Positions 45,901 through 56,100 of a DNA stretch of 64,000 nt are shown in pieces. This DNA is from Trebouxia sp. TZW2008 (Eukaryota > Chlorophyta > Trebouxiophyceae > Trebouxiales > Trebouxiaceae): NCBI GenBank assembly GCA_002118135.1, contig BDIU01000280.1, positions 124,001-188,000 on the forward strand, written 5' to 3'. A program made the position numbers and the translations under genes. The notes below the pieces were generated by a model. The model did not search any database and was not told the origin of the DNA. It was given only the letters and a program-made list of their open reading frames with translations. The first letter of the stretch is position 1. Each line of letters begins with the position of its first letter.

Positions 45901-47996
45901 CAAGCTTAGTGCTACATCGACTGAAATCCCAACTTGTGTTGGCCAACCAACTCTTTACATATGTGCCAGCCACCAAAAAGATCCAAAAAGAAGAGTAGCA
46001 TGGGAAAATGAACAGGCACTGAAAATGGCTGAAGCCAGGGTGCATTTGAATGCATGTCAACCTAATTCAGCAGAAGTTACCTCCTTGGTCGCCCAAGGAA
46101 GATCTGGAATGACATTATTTTGTCTGACTTTCAACAGTTAACCATCAGGCGTCCATATCGCGACGCTCAAGACAAGCCTGCCTGGCGAGATAGGACTTGT
46201 GCCACACATACCTAGCAGTATATGCTGGAACATGTAACTATTAATATCATTATTACTATTACCTGCACATGCCGCATGTCACCATGGCATGGCAATGAAT
46301 GTAAAGAGTGTTTGCACTGTCATAGCTGTCAGCAATACAATGAAAGCATGCGCATGCATGTGATCTGTTCATATGTCAAGATTTTGATGCTGACTTGAGT
46401 GTGCTTGAATGTTTGCATGCATGCCTGTTCATCAAGTCCCCACCACTAACGCTCAGGAGCTGTGTGAGAGTGTGCGTGACCATACAATGATCTGTTTGCA
46501 AAAGCCAATTATGGCAAGCTGAAAAACTGACTCTGCCACAGTCTGCCTAATAAGTTTGTTGGTCTGCAGATCCAGCATTCTTATGCGCACTCAGCCATAT
46601 TCCCCAGCAGCCTACAGCACAGAACTGTTGCAAAGTATGACATGGACTATTACCACCAAACCATGATTGCTCCTAGGCCTGAAGACATGGTCCTGCAAAG
46701 GGAGAAAGTTTTGGTACGCCTTGACTCCTGATGATGCCTACAAGTGCGCAAACATGTCATGCACAGTAAATCTGCCTCAATGGGTGTAAACATGCAATGG
46801 CATCAACAGTGGACAAATCATTACAATTCAGTCATGCAAAATTCATGTTAGACGGTCTCAGCAGGCCCAGCTAGGTATCTCGACAAGGCCACTGCTTGTA
46901 TAAATTTTGCAATGTGAGTACGTCTGATAGGTGTCTGCTACATAGATTGCTTGCTACCGTGGACAGGTCTGTCATACAGCTTAGACAATGACTGTCTGCA
47001 GGCATTTGCCACAGCTCAAATCTTGATACATCAAGTTCTGATCAAGGCTTGTCAAGTTCATCAAGTTGTGTGGGCACACATCAAGTCTTGATCCACACCC
47101 ACCTAGCACATATGCTCAAACATGTAATCAGTAATGATCATTATTACATCAAATCTTGATCAACTATTGACACATCAAGTGTTGAGGAAGCAGCACACTA
47201 GCTGGATGGTCAGGTGCTGATTGATGATGTGTGTACACTGCTGCAGTTGTGCTGGTGTTTGTGCAGGAAGATGAAGTATACAGGAATAACATGACCACTA
47301 CAGACCAAATGGCCCTTTGGGAACAGGGCAGGTGCCCTGGCAATGATGTAAGTCATCCTAGATAATCTGAGCGTTGTTGCATGTATCCAATCCCGTCTTT
47401 GCTGCAAAGCTACTGCAAGGGCAAAAAGGTGTTTGGGACATGATCAGTGCAAACATGATGCTTCAGGCACTTTCCATGCCAGGCATTTGCAGCCTTGTGT
47501 ACATGTGCTGTTCACGATGAAAATGATTGCATTTACACATTCCAGCACATGTGCTAGGTGTGTTTGGCCAAAGTCTCGTCTTGCCAGGCAGGTTTGTTCT
47601 GAGCATCTTTGTGCAACTACATGCAGCATGTCTACCATGCCATTAATTTGCTCAAATATTTGCTTGCTGTCTGCAGAATGTCATTGCTTGTAGCTGGCAT
47701 GATGTTGTTGCCTGCTGCAGCTGGTTGTTGTTATCTGTACCTTGCAAGATGAGTTGACACAGAATTGCGTCATGTACCAGGTCTATTGCCGGAAAGCATC
47801 ATCATTGATCTTCATCATGTTGTTGTCTGCAGCGTGTTATTGCTTCAGCAGCTTGACAACAGTTGTCTGTACCTTGCAGGATGAGTTGACACAGCATTGC
47901 GTCAAGTACTGGATCTTTTTGGCGGGAAACATGATTATCGACCTTGATCAGCTTAAGACATATTACCACAGGGCTTGGCAATCGCTGCCACCATGA
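42940..47996 (+). CDS. GT61-family glycosyltransferase, N-terminus unresolved
   Basis: Exons 42940-43024, 43360-43643, 44132-44242, 45032-45326, 45769-45884, 46570-46713, 47267-47347 and 47880-47996 join in phase to 410 aa plus an unseen N-terminus. GT61 (DUF563/EOGT-type) marks: an early Cys/Trp block (ISCLFDNLVLWQKHFYY); VTVVQRPIQKGRSILN, matching the RRxxRxxxN motif; VQIVNMEG; and YIHIHGAALALYLFLPTGA, the conserved HGA(G/A)L segment that ends the catalytic region. The C-terminus is MALWEQGRCPGND and MIIDLDQLKTYYHRAW. GT61 enzymes are Golgi or ER transferases of xylose, arabinose or GlcNAc to glycans or proteins; the donor sugar is unknown. The gene follows the GT2 gene on the same strand. 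Introns carry many dead exon copies. Confidence 0.8.
43700..44115 (+). repeat. Decayed copies of the GT61 exon 43360-43643 end
   Basis: The exon end (CKLLGACTHSTSHYQIL) recurs near 43725-43795 (CKLLGVCTHSDSHYQVL then a stop), 43830-43875, 43935-43970, 43995-44040 and 44065-44115, each more diverged. Several keep a GCNACGGTA-like donor. Confidence 0.65.
44495..45004 (+). repeat. Three dead copies of GT61 exon 45032-45326
   Basis: Copies start after acceptors at 44495, about 44681 and about 44855 with VLTIGKTATGIGAPCET, VLIFGKTAVSIGAPCET and VLIIVKTAIGIAAPCET. The first two stop within about 25 codons. The third runs to LLLGCLNVKD and stops. Only the copy at 45032 is open into the QRPIQKGRSILN motif. 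Confidence 0.8.
46109..46262 (+). repeat. Dispersed repeat family 1, copy in GT61 intron
   Basis: Matches 39179-39330 over its length with scattered changes (TGGAATGACATTATTTTGTC at the start, TATTAATATCATTATTAC at the end). A partial third copy (CACACCCACCTAGCACATATG then CATTATTAC) is near 47090-47150. This looks like a short non-autonomous element. Confidence 0.7.
47738..47820 (+). repeat. Decayed copy of GT61 last exon
   Basis: ACCTTGCAAGATGAGTTGAC repeats the acceptor and start of exon 47880-47996. It has GCAAG instead of GCAG/G and a changed frame after 20 codons. Confidence 0.7.
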
Positions 47997-48138
47997 CCTA
48001 GATGCGACCAAGCTAGGGTTCTGACCCATATCTAGGACAGCATATGTCTGGGCTCTGGCAGTAGTCAGTCTAAGGTTTTGACCGCGCACTGGAGACAGCA
48101 TACGTCTGGCGCACAGCTATATCACAGTGGGTAGCAAA

Positions 48139-48234
48139 GTCACAGTCACAGTCACAGTCACAGTCACAGTCACAGTCACAGTCACAGTCACAGTCACAGT
48201 CACAGTCACAGTCACAGTCACAGTCACAGTCACA
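48139..48234. repeat. (GTCACA)16 hexanucleotide repeat
   Basis: A perfect 96-nt run of GTCACA. Both strands stay open across it (Thr-Val repeats), but there is no gene evidence. It lies 140 bp after the GT61 stop. Confidence 0.95.
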
Positions 48235-50082
48235 GACAGATCAGTGTACTGGAAGAGCACAGCAGGATGTTCAGGCGAGTCACAGACAGTCCAGTCTACT
48301 GTACAGACAGAGCAAGTAATGAGAAGTAGGGAAAAGCTTGATACACTGTCAGTCCAGAACAGGTAGCCAAAGCAACTTGCAGAGAGTTGAGTGTACTCTG
48401 AGGACCGAGCAAGCAAGTGGAACACGTCACACACATGGTCATTCACAGTCAGCACTGAAATCACACAGCAGATTCAGTGTGCCATTGTGATCAGATCAAA
48501 CACTAATCTCAAGTTGTCCTCAGGCAGATGGCATTTTAGGACTGTGTAGGCAGCTACAGCAAGTTGTAGATCATTGTGTGTCCTGTTCAGGCATGGTATG
48601 CATTTAGGGTAGTCAAGGAGTGTACTGTTCGGACAGGGAACGCATTTCAGGCAAGTCAAGGAATGTTTGTCAGGTTTAAAGCAGCCGAGGCTGGTCACAG
48701 AAGGCTTCAGTGGTGAATTTTGAGAGGCAGGCAGCTAACAGACTTCCTGGCAGGCCACGGCAAGAGGGCGCAATCAGGGGTATGAAGGGGGTCGATAGTG
48801 GGGGGTATGGCTTTCTGGAAGTTCAGCTATACAATTACAGCAGGTCCAGGCGGGCCTGAATGGGCAACATATGCATACACATACCAGGGACCTTTGGCAG
48901 GATTGCATCTTGCCTGATTCAATGGGCAGAAATAGAAGCCAGTTGCTGTTGAGCACAGCCATTGATGTACATAACAAATGCAGCCCAAATGGCATCATCG
49001 TTCATGGAAATCGGCAGAGTTGACAGGCTGGCTGTTACAGGCCAAACTTAATTGGCTCTCTGACACGCAGCTAGCATACCCTTTTCATGCGCCCCGTTAC
49101 ACTGGCAGGATAAGACAGGGCATCTGGTTAAAACAGAACTATGCGTTGAGTCTCTAAGCAGGCATGCATATGCCTACTATATACGCCATGCATGCATATA
49201 TGAACATGAAAAACATTTCTTTTCTGTTTTAATAATGGTGTCACCACGCAAATGGTCCCTGATGACTCGTGGGGATCAGATTTTAGTTCAAACGCTGATG
49301 TTGCCAGACTGTTCAATTAGTTGCACGAATGTCAGATCACTGATGAGAACTTGACTTATGACCAGCTTGTTTGATTGCAGAACTTACGAATCTACAGAGT
49401 CTACAGCACCCGATCAAGTTTGACAGTGCGACACAGTTGATGTTGAGCATCTCGCACCCTCAGGTTTGCATGATGACTGCACATGCTGAATTCCAGCATT
49501 CAGAGTCCAGTTTCCAGCATGCAAAGTACAATTTACTATGGTGCCAAGCTGGGTCAGCAAAAGCAAGATCAGCCTAGTCGAATGCAGTCAGCAAGTGATT
49601 GTTGAAAACATTGATGTCAAATTTGATTTTTAAAAATCCTAACATCGGCACCGTGAGCCTGCAATTGGCTGAGCCAACAGCATTAGCCATTCAAATTTTG
49701 TATGCCCGAGCTGTAGCAAGGGTGAATAGGCTCAACATGAACAATGCTCTGGTGTGCTGGACACTGCAATCGATGTACTGTAAGCCGTGCTTTGTCAGTT
49801 GCCACAAGGATCCGTACAGTGGAAAAGTTGAGCTGATTTGAAACCAGCGCTGACAATGATAATGATGTATTGAGCCCATGTTGATGTGCTATGCAGCACT
49901 GCCTGGAACAAGTCGAATCAAAGCAATCGTGATGCTTCAAAGCAAAGAACGCATCTGATCAGACACATGCTGTGCACGTCATGACCACTGAACTTAAAAC
50001 CAGTCAGCACATGAATTGAAACTGAGTCACGACTACTATGAGACTGCAGCTTATGAATCACAAGTATCATGGCACTGCAGCT
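48235..50082. other. Intergenic between convergent GT61 and RING genes
   Basis: No supported exon. A frame at 49380-49462 (LTNLQSLQHPIKFDSATQ) after an acceptor looks mildly protein-like but has no partner. Confidence 0.35.
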
Positions 50083-52826
50083 TCACTGTTTTCTGGCATG
50101 TCCATGTCTTGCGCGTCGTTGATTTCTGTGTGGTGGTGCTCTACCAGGTGTCTTAGCAATACTCCGGTTGTTGCTGCTACTGGGTGCATTGCTGTTAGCT
50201 GCAATATCCCATGTGTACTCATCATATGTGTCATCATCATCTGACATGTGCTCGGCATCATCTGCTGTGTATCGCCTGGGTGCGGTTTGAGGCGCATTCC
50301 TGCAGCCCAGCTTGGATGTCAGCTGTCTGGAATCATGCAACTTGATGATCTTAATGGGAATGCAGCAAACTCTATGTTAAACACACTCAATATAAAGACA
50401 ATCTCAATGTAAGGACAGCGCCATCGGCACCCAGTCACTGCATTCTGACTTCAGTGGTTCTCTGAGTAAGGACAGTTTGATGTAAGGACAGATTTCTTGA
50501 TGACCAATGCATTTGCTACAAAGAGAGTTTACTGTGATTCTTGTGTTTGTCGACTATTGTGCTCCAACTTGCCTAATGACAGGCGAAGGATTCTCAGTTT
50601 GATGTTACAGCTCTGTTTGAAAGGGCTGGCCGTCCTGTGAGGGCCGCCTTTAAAATTCAGCAGGGAGATTGGCAAGTCTGACACTGTGTGACCGAGGACT
50701 ACAGCATTGGCAGTAAAGACAGAGGGCCACAAATTCTCTCACATAGTTTGTCACGCGTTCCATTCAATGCAGTGTACCCCTTACGCAACGCCTACATCTG
50801 TGGGCCTACACCCTAAAGGGCGGATCCAACGTCAAAGTACAAAGCAAAGTGGTGAAACCAATTTTTCAAGGCCTAAATCCAACCCTAGCATCAAGTGCAC
50901 ACTAGATTTACAGAACAGTTGTTACAAGGTCTGTTGGTGTAATATGCTGGGAGCATGTGCATTGTTGATGAGGCAACTGCCAATGCTTTGCACAGATGCC
51001 TCACTAAGCTTTGCTTGCTAAGGATCTGACTGATGCCCAAACCCCAACAACATCTTCCATGCAGCATTGTTGCGAAAATGCGTCTCTTAAACGGTGACTT
51101 CCAATTGTCACCTGCCTTGCACTCATGCATAAGGCTTACTATTGCAGACATTGTATGGACAAGCAGAATAGCGTGAACTACCTTTCCCAGGTGCCAGCCT
51201 GCACACCTTGCACAACAGCATCCAAGTTGTACAGCTCTTGAAGCACATGCTCCGCCTCAAAGGGAACTTCTTCTTCCATGCTAGTCCTGAGCAACCACCA
51301 AGCACAAAGGTGAGTTGTTTGAGTTGTTTGAAGCAAATTATTGCACATGCTGCCAATAGCAATGCTATATAATGCTGCTGTATAAGGCTGCTGTATATTG
51401 CTGCTGTATACCGGCTGGTACAGTCGAACAGCGTGACGCAGAATGTACGCCGAGACACTTTTATGTGAAAAGATGAGAAAAGCTGGGTATGGCCATTACA
51501 GCCAATTGCGCTGCACTGCAAGCAATTTTTCCTGAAACCTCTGCAGAGTTTGGAGCCACAACAGTCAGGAGGATTACAAGATGACAGCACATTGCTTGCA
51601 GAAGCTGCACATGTATATGGCAAATTTCTCCATATTGATGATGAGGCCACTCGCACAAACTTGATTATGTTCATGTGTCAGGCCACAGCAAAATGCGCAA
51701 TCTGCTTTTTCGTCACATGAGACATCATAGGCAACATTTTTCACGAAGAAAAACCATTTAAAAAAATGTGTAATCTTGATTGTTTACAGTTTTTATTGTC
51801 AACACGGTCAGGCACAGGGAAAATGGACACTCACTTATAGCTGTTGAGGCTGGCTATGACATTTGCCAAGATCCCATAGGCCTGATCAGATTCAGCTGTC
51901 CCAGCTCGGCCACAATTCTGTGCATTGCGGAAGATAGCATGTTGGGCAGCAGTTGCTCTGCTTATTAGCCTGAAGCACGGCAGTATATGTGGACACATGG
52001 CTGTCATAGCATTGGGAGCTGACTTGTATTGCTTGTGGACGTAAACATGATAGCTGATCAGCTGAAGTCAGCCCTAAACTGCCATGCAACTGCAGACAGC
52101 ACTTGCAAGCAACATCTGCAATGAAACCAAGCTATGGGCATGGCAAGCGTGAGAATAATCATGTATGCACTGATCCCGAGGCTTACCTACGCGTCTCAGC
52201 TACAAAGTAAGCATGATCCAGGCAACCCAAATCAGCTGCAGCAGCGTATAGCAATCAGCAAAAGCATGCAAGTCGAGTTGATGCCATGCAGGGGGCATGC
52301 ATGAAACTCAGCTTGCAGCGCATCTTCGCAAGTCATGGTGTGACAACTGCCACTGACAGCTTTGCAGCAAATGCATACCTTCAACTCTAGCTCTTTGCTG
52401 AGAGGACAATGGCAACTCCTGAGCGGGCAGGCAGCCATGATGTCAGCAAGACTGTTGCATGTAGCAGAGACTGAGTGACAGAAGCTCAATCACTGCGCAC
52501 CTCTTCAGTGCCATCATGAACTAGTACTTGAAAAGAGGCGTTGCAGAGTGGACAGCGCGGCTCAGGGCTAGAGCGACTCCACTGACGTATACATTGAAGG
52601 CTGCAGTCAGCCAAACGAAGATTTTCATGCTGTCTGCTTTATAGGTCAACAAGCAACTGACAAGCAGTGACAGGTCTACTGACCAAAAGCAGTGGCCACA
52701 GGCTTGTATCTTAGCTGGTTGTTGTAGCTGCTCTGACATGCAGATGGCACAGCTGCTGCTGGGGATGTCCTGCACGTCTGGTAGTTGCTGTGCACCATCA
52801 GACGCAGAGGTCTGCGCCTCGTTCAT
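50083..52826 (-). CDS. RING-HC E3 ubiquitin ligase, TOPORS/PHRF1-type RING
   Basis: Exons 52826-52684, 52600-52501, 52418-52379, 51955-51835, 51286-51182 and 50299-50083 join in phase to 241 aa. The RING spans the first junction: CAICMSEQ, CGHCFCLQC and RCPLC give C-x2-C-x13-C-x-H-x2-C-x2-C-x12-C-x2-C (C3HC4). IRQWSRSS after the sixth ligand and the following CPLCNASFQVLVHD resemble TOPORS and PHRF1. Then come a helical stretch (QHAIFRNAQNCGRAG, ILANVIASLN), an acidic helix (EEEVPFEAEHVLQELYNL), an acidic DAEHMSDDDDTYDEY and a basic C-terminus (PPHRNQRRARHGHARKQ). It should transfer ubiquitin (or SUMO, as TOPORS can) to unknown nuclear targets. Exon 4 needs the acceptor CAGAG to keep phase, the least certain junction. 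It is divergent from starch synthase, 301 bp apart. Confidence 0.8.
50360..50540 (+). repeat. Dispersed repeat family 2, copy in RING-gene intron
   Basis: Contains ATGTAAGGACAG twice, CTCTGAGTAAGGACAGTTTG and GCATTTGCTACAAAGAGAG. The same series, with changes, is at 56825-57010 and inverted at 59330-59480. Confidence 0.65.
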
Positions 52827-53127
52827 CGCTGACAGGCGACTTGAGCAGACGCAGATCGACTGTTTTCGCTCGAAGCTGACCGGTCCCACTGGATTTTCCA
52901 GCACGAACAAGTCAAAACAACACCTTGAGGGGCAACACAGTACGTGATGCAGATGCCGAGCGCAATTGAGGTCGCGATCGCCACAACCGCGATGCACACC
53001 ACGTAAACAGAAACTCACGTGCGTGATAGAAGCTTGCCAACTTGGCAAACACCTTCTTCAGTGCATTGACCATTGAATTCATTCGAAGAGCGCGCAGATG
53101 CGAGTGCGATAAGTCAGAGCGTATGCA
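52827..53127. promoter_or_regulatory. Shared divergent promoter region
   Basis: Only 301 bp separate the RING-gene ATG (-) from the starch synthase ATG (+), so both promoters and 5' leaders must lie here, unless the leaders have upstream exons. No TATA box or known motif is claimed. Confidence 0.45.
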
Positions 53128-56100
53128 ATGGAAGCATCACTGACGAGCCTCAGGCATGTGAGCGTACTTCGTCGACAAGCTACGCCGGCTGCACGGACGA
53201 TCTCAGTATCGTCTGATCGCGCACAGTTGCTCGACCCAGCTCAATTTGCCTCAAGGGGTAGACTTTGCAGCTTGTCCGGTACGCTCTGTCAGCGGAGCTC
53301 TCAGGGCGTCACAGCGAAGCCTTTCGAACGATTTCAAAGTGGCCTGATCCGCCAGCCTCGGTTAAAGTGCTTTGCTAAACGGGGCAAAGTAGGAAGTGCG
53401 GTTGATGTAGACAGCCCTGATACACCGTCAAACAGTAACTCAAGAGGTGAGATTGCACGTCCTGACAACGGGACAGCTCAATCATCAACCTTTGGGGCTG
53501 TGTGCTGCTCCTTCACTGCCTTGCTAAACACAGGCAAGGCTTTGAACTGCACTGCAGATGAGCAGAGCAGCACAGCCAACACAGAGAGGCTGCAGCGCTC
53601 TGCCTCATCCACAGCAGCACCGTCGTCTGCAGAACCTGAGCCAGCAGTGCATAGAAGCAGCACCAGGCCCAGCAGTGAAGAATTGTTGCAGGAATGGCAA
53701 GAGGTGAAGGTGCTGCACATCCCAATCGCACTGCCGTTCCTTTTGCTTGCATGTACAGCGACACATCTTGTTGCCATGCTGCCTTCACTGTTCTGCTTCC
53801 ACCATTGCTGCTCCATCACTTATGACCGTTGCTGCTGCTGCAGCGGTGTTGTTGACTTGCAATTACTTTCTCTGCACACAGGATTGTCCACTGACTTGAC
53901 CCATCACAGCTGCATGCTTTGCATCGTGCATGCTGACATTTGCAGCTTTGCCTGCACAGAATAACGTTTAGGATGACATGAGGTGCAGCTCTTCACTTCA
54001 CAGCCAAGTTTGGCAACCTGATCGCTGAAATTCACAACAGTCGGCTAGGGCTGTGTTGCAGCAGAAGTGACAGCTGTGTCGCCAATTGCCAATCATGCAG
54101 AATGCGTGCGAGACAGGCTCAGCAGACTCGGCTAGATATGTGCATCAGAGCTTAGGACAGCTAAAGATTTAGCAGTGACGCAGCACCTGCATCTATCTTC
54201 ATCAGAGCTCTGGATGCTCTGTTGACAAACACCAAAGACAGTTTAATTAATTTAAGAGTAGTGTCCTGTGGCCCCTCTGTTGGGTCTCTGAAAAGATGTT
54301 GAATGTAAATAGTACCATAGTATCATGAGGAATCTCAAGATCTATCTGAGGGTGGCATTGTAGCACGAATGACAGCTGTGTTGTCACAGGTGAAGCAGAA
54401 CTTGAAGGAGGAGCCCAAGAAGGGGAAGAAAGGGGTTCCGCAAACCGATAACCCCATAGACACTGTATTTGTGTCCTCAGAGGTTGCCCCCTGGAGTAAG
54501 ACAGGGGGCTTAGGAGATGTTGTGGGCAGTTTGCCGATTGCCCTGGCCTCAAGGGGCCATAGAGTCATGGTTGTTGCCCCTAGGTGAGTCATTGCACAGA
54601 ATGAAGCAGCTTGGAGCATATATGAAAGCCTGGGGGTTTGGCGGGCAGTTTGCCAGTTGCCCTGCGCTGGAGGGGCCACAGGGACATGATTGTTGCCCCT
54701 AAGTAGTTTATGTCAGGCTGCTGAAAGCATATGTCAACAACTGAGCTGAGTGTAATGGGGGTACCAGGAAAGGTATCATGGTTGCTGCCTCTAGGTGGTT
54801 CACACAGTGTGAATTGCTTTGGCCTCGAAAGGCCATAGGGTCATGTTTGTGGCCCTAGGTGTGGCATCTCACAGCATTAGAATACATCTTCAATCAAGTG
54901 CAGAGCAGCACTGTGTGGTCAGGCTGCACTTTGCTAAGCTGCTTGGAGGATCTGTTAACCACACAATTGGAGGATAGATGTTGTTGTGTGATTGGGCTGC
55001 TCATGGTCAAGTACAGTGGTTGTTGGCTGGCTAAAGCATGTAAAATTTCTCTCTCACTCTACACAAGGAAGCAACCGTGACCCACACAGTTGGATTTAGA
55101 TGTGAAATGTGGCTGCGCTGCATTTGTATGAACCTGCTTGATGCAGATACACCTCTCACACTTGTGCTGTTTTGTGAAACAAGCCAGTGTGCCCACATTC
55201 TGTTGTATGCATAAATTTTGACATTTTTGGCACGGCATGTGGGACACGCCTTACTGTACTTTGTGACTAATATGTGCTCTGCAGGTATCAGCACGGTACA
55301 AAGCAAGACAAGCTGTACGATAGCGCAAAGCTGTTGGACGTCACAACGCAGCTAGATCTGGGAGAATGCGGCTTGCAAGAAGTCAGCTTCTACCATCAGC
55401 ATAAAGATAATGTAGACTTTGTATTTGTGGACCATCCAGTCTACCATAGGGCAGGTATACACCTTGCAGATATTGTTGTGTCTATTGCTATATACACACG
55501 GATTGCTGTACTCATAGCTAGCAAGACATGACATGCGTTTATTGAAGCAAAACATGCATGCAGCTGCAGTGGTGGCTGATGTTGCATCAATGATGTGCAC
55601 TTCTTCTAGCAGCTGTCAAGGACAATAAAACACTGCACCCCTCATGCGCAGGCTTGTCATGTGCAGCTGCAAGTGGGTTGCGGCCTACGGGTGAAGCCCA
55701 CATCATGACTTGCATCTGGGAGCGCCCAATGTCTAGATCCATGCAGTGCAATTGTGGAACAAGCACAGCACACGTCATGGCAGATTTGTTTAGTACCAGT
55801 TGCTGTGCAGCGGTACCATGCATTGATTGATTGAAGTGACACCTGTACCCGCGCAAATGCAAGGTGGGTACCAGGTATGCCTCACCCTGTTCCTGTAGGC
55901 TACACAGCAGGCTTATCTCATCACCCAAAGGTGTGCTCCCACATGCATTCCCAGTCAAAACCCTGGCCGTGGGCGGGGGTGCCCATGTTGTGAAAGACAG
56001 CAGGGTCTGAAACCTAGCTGCTGATGCAGGCAACCCATACGCAGATGAGCATGGCGCATTTGGGGACAATGTCTTCAGATACACACTGCTCAGCATGGCT

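Noticed and set aside
48117..48464. Open frames of Thr-Val repeats on both strands
   Set aside because: They arise only from the GTCACA hexamer, which has no stop in these frames. There is no splice or family support.
49599..49841. Plus-strand 80-residue frame
   Set aside because: No acceptor, donor or family signal. Composition is not convincing.
51191..51718. Plus-strand two-exon gene
   Set aside because: It overlaps an exon of a six-exon minus gene whose phases all agree. No further plus exons join in phase. Kept only as a finding to check.
54594..54870. Second starch synthase start or pseudogene
   Set aside because: Only the end of exon 3 is repeated, inside an intron, so this is an exon copy rather than a separate gene.
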